From positions 141,276,241-141,340,240 of the forward strand of contig CM043945.1 of assembly GCA_014529385.2 (NCBI GenBank): DNA of 64,000 bases, read 5' to 3'. The notes below the pieces were generated by a model. The model saw nothing but the letters and a program-made list of their open reading frames with translations, ran no database searches and was not told where the DNA came from. Each line of letters starts with the position of its first letter. The first letter of the stretch is position 1. Position numbers and translations under genes: made by a program. The stretch comes from Adiantum capillus-veneris. Lineage: Eukaryota > Streptophyta > Polypodiopsida > Polypodiales > Pteridaceae. This document shows, one piece after another, positions 45,120-55,300 of the stretch.

Positions 45120-48022
45120 ATGGAGGAGTACCCTATCTTGACAAAGTTCTGCTATACAGCACAAGAGTTTCATGATGAGTATGGATTGAGCATGGAGGGG
45201 GTGTTGCCAAAGGATCTTACGGAAGATGACATCCCCGATGACCAATGGCTCACTGTATTCAGGCATTCCATCCAAAAGAAGACAAAGATTTACTTAAATC
45301 ACGTGCAGCCACGGCTTCAAGATGAATGCAGGTTTTTGTTCCATAAGGTATACCAAGCCCCACCATCATGTGGGGAGATCACTAAAAAATTTGCCCATTG
45401 TTTTGCATATGAGAAGTGTCGTGCAGCCACAAAGGACCCTGCGGGCCACAGGTTGCATGGGCCAGGTTTGGTGAGAGTATACTCAACATGTATTCCTCCC
45501 GATCAGGAGGCTTGGAAAAGAAGGTTAAGAATTGGCGAAAGGCAAACGCTGCGTCCCAAGGAGGCCATCCGTCAAATACCAAGAAGCCCCGACTTATGCC
45601 AGTTGGTAGTATGCTCCCTACAAAGAAAGTCCCCCCATAGCATCATGAGGAGAAGACACCTGATTATATTGCAGACTTTGAAGCTATGGTTGGGAGAGTC
45701 CCTCGGATATGTGTGGGGGTAGCCGATAGGCTAAAAGAGCTGACAATGTCTCTGAAGGAGAAGAAGGAAACACACTTGAGGACAGAGGGTTCCAATAAGC
45801 TTGTCAAGCATATTATGGACGACATCAAGGAATATGAGACCCAGCTGAAAACACTGAGAGAGGCCAACACTGACGATGACATAGAAATTAATGTGATAGA
45901 AGCTATTTTGGCTGCCAATCGAAGGATGCTACACCGATATGGAATCAATGAAGATACTTCATTGCTCGACAAGGAGATTCTAGAGCAAGAAGTGCTGGTA
46001 GTTTTGGGAGTTTTTGGTAGAACTGTTTATGCTTGGTTTGGTGGGATTGGTAGTGTTAGGTACTTATGGTAGAACTGTTTTTATTCTAGGTAGTTTATGG
46101 TTTCCTTCTGTCTTATGGTTTAGTATTTCTGGTACTTTTTGGTAGTTTTGGTACTTTAAGGTACATTTTGAAAGTGCTGCAAAAGGTGTTATGGTAGTTT
46201 TATTCTGATAGCTTTGGTAGTTTTGCTAGTTTTGGTACTTTTAGGTACTATTTGAAACTGCTGCAAAAGTGTAATTGGTAGTTTGATTTTGGTAATTTTG
46301 GTAGTTTTGGTACTTGAAGGTAGTTTTTGAAAGTGTTGCAAAAAGTGTTTCTTTGGTAGTCTTGGTAGTTTTGGTACTATTTGAAAGTTTGATTTTGGTC
46401 GTTCTGGGAGTTTTGATACTTTTGGTACTTTTAGGTACTATTTGAAAGTGCTGCAAAAAGTGGTTTTGGTAGTTTGATTTTGGTAGTTTTGGTACTATTT
46501 GAAAGTGCTGCAAAAAGTGGCTTTGGTAGTTTGATTTGGTAGTTTTGGTACTATTTGAAAGTGCTGCAAAAAGTGGCTTTGGTAGTTTTGGTACTTTTAG
46601 GTACTATTTGAAAGTGCTCCAAAAAGTGTCTTTGGTAGTTTGATTTTGGTAGTTTTTATACTATTTGAAAGTGCTGCAAAAAGTGGCTTTTGGTAGTTTT
46701 GATAAGGTTTGGGTAGTTTAGTTCTGCATTGAGGGTATTTATATGTTTTTGGTACTATATGATTCCAGAGTTTGGTAGTTTTGGTGGTTTTGGTAGTTTG
46801 GGTTCTGTTTGGTAGTATAGTACTTAGAAGTACCAGTCTCGGTATGACTTCTTGGTAGTTTTTAAAACTAATTGGGACCGCTCTTTGTCAACAAGATGAG
46901 TATGACACTCTGGAAAAAAAATGGAAGGAAGGTCAAGAGCATACCCTATTTGTGAAGGAGATGTTGTCTGATATCAGGCTTGGGAATAGGTTCCTGCTAT
47001 ATCTTAGGCCCTAGGTTAAAGATTCGGTAAATGTGATCCCGGTGTTTGGTTTGTGTGTTGCATGCGGTGAGCCCTTGGAGTGCACACATGTAGTCGGAAT
47101 CTTCATGCTAGAGTGTCGACACTAGTATCATCCCTTGTGCTTCAGTGCTCTATTACAAAGCAGAGATCAGTGTGTCAAGCCGGGTTGTAATATGGTAATC
47201 TCTGATTTGGCAAAGTCCTGGGCCAGTGGGCTTCAAGTTGAAGAGTAAGTATGTGCATTTTTTAATACATATGCGCACTTGCAACTCAGTGAAATTTTCA
47301 TACAAGTTTTGTCTTTCTCTGTGTTTGGAGAGGAGCAGCATGCTGCAGTTGCTGACCAACACGCCACAAAGTCAGCTGCAAGTCGAATATGGGACGTGGA
47401 TGAGGTTACAAGGGAGATATCAGATGTTCTCCATGATCTGAATCAAGGTAAGATTGTAGGGAAAGACAATGTGACGGGGCAAAGATGTGAGGCAACAGGT
47501 GACAACGAAAGTAAAAGTGAGGAGGAGGCCAAAGATGATAAAAAGACAGGTTACTGCGAAAGTAAAAGTGAGGAGGAGGCCAGACATGGTAAAAAGACTA
47601 AGGACAAGGAGGAAGGTAAAGTCCCTGTTGTTGTGGATCTGGACGCGGAGGAAAGCCAGGATGCTGCCAACACAAAGCTCGATGATGCAACGGCCAAGAA
47701 GGGAGAGGAAGAACTGAGGAAGAAGCCACGAAGGGGGGTGTTGGGGAGGAGGTGGAAACCACAAAGGGGAGTGAAGGGGGGGGAAAAGAGGGGTCAGAAG
47801 GCAACAAATATCGGAGGGAGGTCGAGGATGAGCAGGAAGAAGTACTTGCGAATGATACTGTTCTGGACAGCACCGACGGGGGCGTTGACTCTACTGCTGC
47901 CGATGCTGTTTTGAAGCGAAGACGTGATTCCTGATTCCGCGACCTTGCAGGAACTTTTTGGTTTGCAGAGAAAGAAGCGCAATCGTGTCTGTGATCAATT
48001 ATCCCGTGCATGCAAATTGTAG
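45120..48022 (+). pseudogene. P1: unknown multi-exon gene with RING-like Cys/His cluster
   Basis: ATG 45120 opens MEEYPILTKFCYTAQEFHDE, ending at a 104-nt GT-AG intron (45348-45451, phase 0). The next frame is VAWARFGESILNMYSSRSGG and a basic stretch, an in-frame TAG at 45638, then an acidic/coiled-coil-like region (RLKELTMSLKEKK, IMDDIKEYETQLKTL) to about 46000. After a minisatellite comes about 46870-47244, with LCVACGEPLECTHV, ECRH, YHPLCFSALL and CVKPGCN. This is a C2..CxH..HxxC..C4C arrangement like a RING or PHD variant, with two in-frame TAGs. A final highly charged segment (SKSEEEAKDDKK, KKRNRVCDQLSRACKL) ends at TAG 48020-48022 after frame changes. Probably decayed; function unknown. 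Confidence 0.5.
46000..46865. repeat. Minisatellite in P1 intron (TTTTGGTAG / TTTGGTACTATTTGAAAGTGCTG)
   Basis: Units of roughly 45-65 bp combining TTTGGTAG(TTTTGGTAC), TATTTGAAAGTGCTGCAAAA and AGTGGCTTTGGTAG repeat about nine times with indels. One strand is strongly G/T-biased. It shares the GGTAC core with the palindromes and with the 54.5-55.2 kb array. Confidence 0.88.
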
Positions 48023-48042
48023 CCAGTGAGAATCTGTTGTAG

Positions 48043-48300
48043 TCAACTTGATTTTTTGGCCTTGATCTTTATCTCTTCTCTCTATCTGGTTCTGTGTTGG
48101 TATGTTACCTTTCGTTACATTACTGTTTCAGTTGTGCTCACTATATGTGAATTAAAGTATCAAATTTGGTACTTTATGATACTGTTGAACTTGGGTGCAC
48201 ATCTGCCCACTATTACAGTACCGATTTGGTACCTCTTGAACTTGCTGTCTGGGATAGTCCTTATCACTTGTGCAATACAGTACCAAATTTGGTAGTTTTT
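48043..48300 (+). repeat. Repeat R, left copy, inverted relative to 49506-49768 and 51906-52285
   Basis: The plus strand here (CTCTCTATCTGGTTCTGTGT, GTTACCTTTCGTTACATTAC, GAACTTGGGTGCACATCTG, CCACTATTACAGTACC) matches the minus strand of the other two copies. It contains one copy of an approximately 55-bp unit that occurs three times in each of the others. It lies just upstream of P2. Confidence 0.85.
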
Positions 48301-48357
48301 GGTCCAGTTTTCTGTTTTAGATATGATGTTTGCACTGTGTATTTGTCCCCACTCATT

Positions 48358-49218
48358 ATGTCTGTTGGTGTTGTAGTAAGTTGGTGGCTAGACGAGACAG
48401 CCGCAAGCACATTGCTGCAACCTGATGTGATTGCTAGACCCGGGCGGATGATTGTGCTTGATTTTAATGGCGTGTTAATAACCAGCTGCAGCGAAATCCT
48501 TGAAGCCCTTCGGTGCCTGGAAGGGAAGCACATGCCACGAGTAGTCTATCTCCAAAAGGATGTAATTTGTCTTGTAAGGCCGGATACGAAGCAGTTCATC
48601 CTACGGCTTAAACAGAAAGCTAGCCTAGTGTTGTGGTCCTGCTCTAGAAGGAAAAAATTGTTACACATGGTGAACACGTGCTTCCCCAACCATAGAAGGC
48701 AAAAATATTTTGCAGGTAAAGCATGCCCGCTTTGAATGTTGCAAGACATAAGTTACGCATACCTCTAACCTCGTCTTTTGGCATTCGCCGATATTCTCTC
48801 CCAAGAGGACTGTGAAATATGGCGGCCTTGTATGTTGGAGGTGCCGGTTGTGCTCAAAGACATGGGCGATAAGCCCGTTTTCCTGAAGAAGCTACGGACG
48901 CTGTGGGCAAGGAACCCGAAGTACGATGCCAGCAACATTATTCTTGTTGTTGATTGTAGGTACAAGTCTCTTAAAAATGACTATGAAAACTGTATGGCAA
49001 TCCGATCATACGATCCCATGGTAGTAGAAACCGATTACCCGTTTTACTTGCTGGATTTTGTTTTGCCTTGGTTGCTCGGGTGGATAAGGGATCGGTACCC
49101 AATAGCGTACACTCACAAAAACCTAGTCTTTGACACTGAAGATGATATTTTTGGGTACATTACTGATTACTTCATACAGATGGAGGGGTACTCCTATAAA
49201 TTTGATCCCCCGAGGTAG
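48358..49218 (+). CDS. P2: FCP1/NLI-interacting-factor-like phosphatase-fold protein
   Basis: Exon 1 (48358-48715) starts MSVGVVVSWWLDE and contains MIVLDFNGVLITSC, VRPDTKQFILRLKQ and VLWSCSRRKKLLHM. A 90-nt GT-AG intron (48716-48805, donor GCAG/GTAAAG) leads to exon 2 with EDCEIW, DKPVFLKKLRTLW, NIILVVDCRYKSLKNDYENC and ends at TAG 49218. The spliced frame of 256 residues is free of stops. These are motifs of the FCP1-homology HAD phosphatases that dephosphorylate proteins such as the RNA polymerase II tail. The catalytic D-x-D-G reads D-F-N-G and the later DD pair reads VDC, so activity is doubtful and a binding role is possible. It is flanked by inverted copies of repeat R. Confidence 0.72.
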
Positions 49219-49505
49219 GAGATTTCCATACTCATGTAAATAGTGGAATTTTGTAACCCGATACTATACATAATATTGGAAAACCACTTTTCTTATTCAG
49301 ACTGTCTTGGTATCTTGATCTCTACTATTGAAACCTCTGACTAATTTTGTTGAAACCTCTTGGAGTTGACCAGGTTGCCCAAAATTTTTATTTTTGAGGC
49401 AGATATCATCTATGTTTGGCATACCTTTCATGTTATCAACGTAGTTCTAGACATTGCTGAAGGTGGACATATCAAATACAAATAGACAAACTCAAAAATA
49501 CCAAG

Positions 49506-49768
49506 AAATAAAGTAAACCATAAGTGATGTAGCAAATTCAAGAAGTACCAAATTCATATTGTAATAGTGAACAGACGTACACCCAAGTTCAACAGTACCA
49601 AAAAGTACCAAATTTGGTACTATAATAGTGGATAGACGTGCACCCAAGTTCAGCAGTATCAAATTTGGTACTGTAATAGTGGACAGACGTGCACCCAAGT
49701 TCAATAGTACCAAAAAGTAGAGATATAGTGAGGACAACTGAAACAGTAATGTAATGAAAGGTAACACT
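49506..49768 (-). repeat. Repeat R, middle copy
   Basis: Direct copy of 51906-52222 and inverted copy of 48043-48300. It contains three units of the approximately 55-bp CAAGTTCAACAGTACC / CAAATTTGGTACTGTAATAG / GTGGACAGACGTGCACCC repeat, with the exact palindrome GTACCAAATTTGGTAC at 49605-49620. Confidence 0.88.
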
Positions 49769-51905
49769 GAACTAATGCATCCTAGATTACTGTTGTACAT
49801 GGTTGTGGTCTTCTATGCCCTAGGCATGTGTTTGAGGTCCGGAATCCTGTAGTACCGGAGCAACAACTGCTTATCCATTGCAATTACTCTATCTTCTGGC
49901 ACCCAAGTGCAATCTGACATTGGCCGCCCTCTCCACTTGACATAGAACTCAAGGTTGTTTCGCCTGAAGCGGTGTTTGATGATAATTTCTGGCTCAAAGG
50001 GGTTTACTCCTTTGTCTAGTAAAGGCACATGGCGGCCGTATTTCCCATCAACCTGAAACCGTTTGAGTAGGCTGATGTGAAAGACATTATGGATCTTGAC
50101 GTTGGAAGGTAGCTCCAGCTTGTAGGAGACGTTGTTGAAATCTTGTAGTACCCGGTATGGACCGTAGAAGCGGTGGTTGAATTTGGGTGTTAAGTTCTCG
50201 GGAAGGTTGATGTTCTGGGCACTCACCAGTACCAAATCACCCTTCTGAAAGAAATCTGTTCGTGCTTTTTCGTTATGTCTGGCTACATACTGATCTTTGT
50301 ACTTCATCAAGTGCTTTCTGGCTACATCCAAACGTTTCTGCCAAGCCGTCAGAAACTGCTCAGCATCCTGATCTTCTGCATGCATAGTGCCCGAAGCAAG
50401 TGCCATGGGCGTAATCACCTCTTTTCCTGTAGCTAGTTCAAATGGAGTGTAACCTGTCCCCGAGTGCACACTGCTATACTGAAACTCGAGGACTTCCAGA
50501 AAGTCTTCCCAATCCTTTTGATCTGCTTGGACATAGCAACGGATGTAATCTTCGATGCCTTGATTGATTCGCTCAGTCTGCCCATCTGTTTGGGGGTGAT
50601 AGGCCGAAGAGAACCTGAGTTGTGTGCCTAGGATCTTGAATAACTCCCGCCCCATGTCGCTTAAGAATCGCCCATCGAGATCCGAAACAATGGCCAGTGG
50701 AAGTCCGTGATTCTTGAAGACATGCTTGAAGAAAAGCCGTGCCGTTTGGTAGGCTGTAAGGGGCGGCTTTGCGGGAATGAAGGGTGCCTGCTTTGAAAAG
50801 TAGTCCACGATCACGAAGATGGTAGTGAATCCGTTGCTTTCTGGTAAGTCGACAATGAAGTCCATGCTTATCACATCCCAGGGTCGAGATGGTGTAGGCA
50901 TAGACATCAAAAGCCCTGCCGGCTTTATTCGCTGTGCCTTGACCAGCTGACGTGTTGGGCAAGTTCTTACATATTCCACCACATCTTCCTGCATCTTTGG
51001 CCAGAAAAAGTAGCGGCTTAACCTGTCAAAGGATCTCTTTTGCCCACCGTGTCCTGCAACTTTGCAGTCATGGGTTTCCCAGAGTAGCTTTGCCTTGAGT
51101 GTAGGATCGTTTGGTACATACACGCGGTTATGAGCATACCATAGCCCATCCCGCAAGTCGAACAGCCCCACGGAGGTCTTGCCTTGTCGCCAATTCTGCA
51201 TCATATGTAATACTGCGGGGTCTGTCTTACTGGCCTCGCGAATCTGATCCAGTACTTCATCACTGCTTATTACGCTAACTGCATTAACCTCGGGCATGCG
51301 ACTGAGAGCATCTGGCATCGCATTCTGTTTCCCCGGCTTGTGGATGATTTCTATGTCATATTCTGCTAACTGATCTTGCCACCGACTCTGTTTGTGAGAG
51401 AGCTTAGGTTGTGTCTGGAAATACTTCAGGGAAACATTGTCTGTGTATATTTTAGTGTGCTTGTCCAATACATAGTGACGCCATTGGTCAAGACAGTATA
51501 CCACCGCATACATCTCCTGCTCGTGTGTAGCCCATCTCTTCTGTGGGTCTGTAAACTTCTTCGAAATGTAGGCTACTGGTCTTTCAGCTTGCATTAGTAC
51601 CCCTCCCAGTGCGATGCGTGAGGCATCGGTGTGAATTTCGAATGGCTTGTCGAATTCTGGGAGCTTAAGTACCGGTAGGGAGCACATTACTTGTTTGATG
51701 TGCTCAAAAGCTCGTTGGGCTTCATCTGTCCACCTGAACGCTAGCGAACCCTTGGTGGTGTCTGTTATGGGAGCCATGATCTTCGAAAAGTCTTTGATGG
51801 ACTTTCGGCAATACTGAGTGAAACCCACGAACTCGCGTACCTGTGTAACTGTTCGGGGGGCGGGCCAGTTCACCACGACCTCAATCTTTTTAGGATCCAT
51901 GCGGA
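49769..51905 (-). mobile_element. 5'-truncated chromodomain Gypsy fragment inside repeat R
   Basis: Repeat R is interrupted here: GGTAACA stops at the left side and CAACACAGAAC resumes at the right. The inserted 2.1 kb begins within the RT thumb and runs to the stop codon of pol plus about 45 bp. No LTR, primer site or target duplication is visible, so it is not a normal insertion; a truncated cDNA or gene-conversion piece is likely. Confidence 0.75.
49813..51900 (-). CDS. Chromovirus pol C-part: RNase H, integrase, chromodomain
   Basis: 695 codons without interruption. The end of RT (WPAPRTVTQVREFVGFTQYC) is followed by RNase H (ALGGVLMQ, ERPVAYISKKF, IYTDNVSLKYF, NAMPDALSRM). Integrase follows with a zinc finger (AGHGGQKRSFDRLSRYFFWP), the core (ISMDFIVDLP, VSDLDGRFLS, YHPQTDGQTERINQ) and GPYRVLQDF. 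A C-terminal chromodomain closes it (FYVKWRGRPMSDCTWVPEDRV), which targets integration to marked chromatin in chromoviruses. One zinc-finger Cys is replaced (CPTRQ where CxxCQ is usual). The start at 51900 is internal methionine, not a native start. Confidence 0.9.
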   Translation of the reverse strand: MDPKKIEVVVNWPAPRTVTQVREFVGFTQYCRKSIKDFSKIMAPITDTTKGSLAFRWTDEAQRAFEHIKQVMCSLPVLKLPEFDKPFEIHTDASRIALGGVLMQAERPVAYISKKFTDPQKRWATHEQEMYAVVYCLDQWRHYVLDKHTKIYTDNVSLKYFQTQPKLSHKQSRWQDQLAEYDIEIIHKPGKQNAMPDALSRMPEVNAVSVISSDEVLDQIREASKTDPAVLHMMQNWRQGKTSVGLFDLRDGLWYAHNRVYVPNDPTLKAKLLWETHDCKVAGHGGQKRSFDRLSRYFFWPKMQEDVVEYVRTCPTRQLVKAQRIKPAGLLMSMPTPSRPWDVISMDFIVDLPESNGFTTIFVIVDYFSKQAPFIPAKPPLTAYQTARLFFKHVFKNHGLPLAIVSDLDGRFLSDMGRELFKILGTQLRFSSAYHPQTDGQTERINQGIEDYIRCYVQADQKDWEDFLEVLEFQYSSVHSGTGYTPFELATGKEVITPMALASGTMHAEDQDAEQFLTAWQKRLDVARKHLMKYKDQYVARHNEKARTDFFQKGDLVLVSAQNINLPENLTPKFNHRFYGPYRVLQDFNNVSYKLELPSNVKIHNVFHISLLKRFQVDGKYGRHVPLLDKGVNPFEPEIIIKHRFRRNNLEFYVKWRGRPMSDCTWVPEDRVIAMDKQLLLRYYRIPDLKHMPRA

Positions 51906-52285
51906 TTCAACACAGAACCAGATAGAGCAATAAAGTAAACCATAAGTAATACAGCAAGTTCAAGAAGTACCAAATTGGTACTGTAATAGTGGACAGACGT
52001 GCACCCAAGTTCAACAGTACCAAAAGGTACCAAATTTGGTACTGTAATAGTGGGGGACAAAAATGCACCCAAGTTCAACAGTACCAAAAAGTACCAATTT
52101 GGTACTGTAATAGAGGACAGACGTGCACCCAAGTTCAACAGTACCAAAAATTACCAAATTTGGTACTTTAATGTACATATAGTGAGGACAACTAAAACAG
52201 TAATGTAATGAAAGGTAACATACCAACACAGAACTAGATAGAGAGAACAGATAAATCTCAGGGCCAAAAAATCAAGTTGACTCTA
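51906..52285 (-). repeat. Repeat R, right copy
   Basis: It contains three units of the approximately 55-bp repeat, the exact palindrome GTACCAAATTTGGTAC at 52027-52042 and close variants near 51969, 52092 and 52152. It ends with ACATACCAACACAGAACTAG, the mirror of the 48.05-kb copy. Confidence 0.88.
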
Positions 52286-52299
52286 TCACTAAAAAGCAC

Positions 52300-52393
52300 A
52301 TAGTGCGAAATACACTTGGTACTGTTGACTACCAGATTTGGTACTATTGACTACCGGATTTGGTACTATTGACTACCGGATTCAGTTGTTCAA
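52300..52393. repeat. Short GACTACCRGATTTGGTACTATT tandem
   Basis: Three to four units of about 24 bp (TTGGTACTATTGACTACCGG) lie just past the end of P3. They share the GGTAC core with the other arrays in this block. Confidence 0.75.
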
Positions 52394-55300
52394 TCAGGGC
52401 TTCTCATTGCCCTCAAGTAACATGGACGCACCTTCGTCGCTCTCATCATCATGATATGGCATGCTATTGCAGTATATCCTCTCATATACTTCAGTAGACA
52501 ACTTGTATTGTAAAATTTGACCTAGGGATCCTGCAATAGGCTCCATCGGGAAACCTATGGCCCTAACAAGATGTGAGTAGATCATTACCGGAGATGTATG
52601 ATCCAATAGCCAGTATGTATCGGCTTGTCCTTCAACTTGGCCATAAAAAAAGCCTTCAACAACCTTCCCTCCTCTAACAATTTTGTTATTCCACTTATCC
52701 TTTTGTGCTTTCACCGTTTGGTACAACACTTCTGTGCATTTGATAATGTAGAAGTCTTCGTTTGCCTCAGCTGCTTTCACTGCAAAACTATCCCCTATGG
52801 ACAGCATGCCACTGAACATTTTAGGGCATCCTTCATATAGTGGCAGGTTGGACACTTGGCTCATTGGAATCGATGTTGAATCTCCACCCTCCTCCTTGTC
52901 ATTTGATTCGTCATCCCTAATTGTATCCGCGGACTCTGGAAATGGTTTGATGCAAACATATTTCCATTCTTCAATGCGCATTTTGTTCTTGCATCTTCTC
53001 CACAACCCCACGCATACACGGATCACAAAAGCATGAAAGTGATCGAAAGCGTATGGCGGTGCGATTGTCTTGTGAATAGCCATCAGCACAATGAAATGAG
53101 CGGGATCCAATGATGCGCTCACAGTCCCATTGGAGATTGCGCTACACTTCATCCGCGCCAATAAGCGAAAAGACTCTTTGCGTATTACACCTCTGAGAGT
53201 GTTCTCTTGGCTGAAAAGTTAATTTCAAAAAGTTGACAACATGGGCTGCACAGTTCATATGCCAGCCATTTGGTTTCAATTCCTCATGCGTCAAAGTTCT
53301 CTCGATGACTGCCCCTACCCCATCATGCTCACCTTTTCCATCGCCAGATGTAGAGAAGTTATGCATCATGTGCAAGCCTGTCATTTAATAGTACCTGGCC
53401 ACAAAATAGTAAGGTCTACGGGCCTTGAATTGTGAAGCACCACCATCTGACCAAACCCAATGTTGTTGTAGAGAATGTCCTCGTTCTTTCAACCACTTGT
53501 CATGCAACAATAAACAATATTATAGAAACAATGTATCATGTTGCTTGTCACCCAATATGTAGAAGTGTAGCGTCTCCTGTGTACCACCTGCTCCATTTCT
53601 TAAATAAGTGATGTGCACAAGTATTGTGACTTGGGTAGACCCCCAATGCATTGACTAAATTTCATTCTGAACTTTAAAGGAATAATTCTCCGTAAAGTCA
53701 ATAATAGATACTACAACATTGCTAGGAAAATTCTGCAAACAGTCCTTAAATTGTTGGGCTTGCCAGCGGAAGACAAAGTTGTTCCTGATGAAGCCTGTCA
53801 GATGGGCTGAAAATAGGCTAAGAAAAGTCCCACTTTTCATCCGTTGCACAATCAAGTCCTTTCTCTTCTTCTCACTCCCACCTTCGTGAACCTGTCCTGT
53901 TCCAACCTCCATGAAAACCTTCACAGACACCTCCTTGCTATCCTCTGCTATCTCATGGGACAAAATGTCAACCTCCGTACTCGACATTGTGAGCAGTCCC
54001 CCATCAAGAATTTCTTTGCATGGTATTCACAATTTGGAGGCTTTGGGAACATGATGGATTCCCACGTACCGGTGATCTGTTGACACACTGCTTGGTTTGC
54101 AAAACACGTTCCTCTCTCATCACCTTTGCAACAAACGGAGCAAGTGCAAAGGTGACCTTTCCCATGGTGCCCAAACTTGTTCTACCGCATTTGATTAAGG
54201 GCCTCTTTGAAATAGATCATCTGCACATGAACCACACAGCAAGCAAGTATTTCTGTCCTTCAATTTCCGTACAAAGTATGGCTTCGATGCCTCAAAGCAT
54301 CTAGAGACACTACCACTGTTGGGTGATCCTTCTTGAATCTTTGGTACAGCTCAACCCACGGCACAAAAACAAAACGATTCAGAAAAAAACCAACTTCATG
54401 GTACTGGTAAAATTCCACTAGTGCAGTAGTGCCAAAACTGGCTTTAGACAGTTCCAAATATGGTACCGTAGATTTGGTAATCTCGATAGGCTTTGGTACT
54501 CTATAGATATTATTTGGTACTCTACATATAGACTTTGGTACTATCAGAAGTGTGGGGTACCCTGTAAATAGACTATGGTACTCTACAGATAGGATCTCGT
54601 ACTCTTCAGAGAGGATTTGGTACTCTACAGATAGTCTTTGGTGGTATCCGATGAGTTCGGTACTCTGTAAATAGACTTTGGTTCTCTATACATAGGCATT
54701 GGTACTAGATAAATAGGTTTTGGTACTCTATCGAGAGGGTTTGAAACTCTATGGATAGGCTTTGGCACTTGATCGCTAGGATTTTGTACTGAATATACCG
54801 GATTTGGTTCTCTACATATCAGAGTTGGTACTCCATAGAGAGGCTTTGATAATCGATATACTGGATTTGGTACTCTACAGATGTGCTTTGGTACTCCATA
54901 GATAGCCTTTGGTACTCGATAGACAGGATTTGGTACTCTACATATAGGGTTTCGTACTATCAGAAGTGTGGGGTACCCTGTAAATAGATCCTGGTCCTAT
55001 AGTGATAGGATTTGGTACTCTACAGAGAGGCTTTGGTGGTATCCGTTGAGTTTGGTACTCTGTAAATAGACTTTGGTTCTCTATACATATGCATTGGTAC
55101 TCGATAATTAGGTTTTGGTACTCTATAGAGAGGGTTTTATACTCTATGGATAGGCTTTGGCACTCAATAGCTAGGATTTGGTACTTTATAGATATTCTTT
55201 GGTACTGTAAACACCCTCTGCCGTACAGCAGACTACCAAATTTGGTACAGTCTGGACCAAATAAGCCTTAAGTAGCACCAAACAAGATGTACAATTACTA

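Noticed and set aside
46241-46513. ORF rich in Lys, Thr and Asn on the minus strand
   Set aside because: It is the complement of the TTTGGTAG minisatellite.
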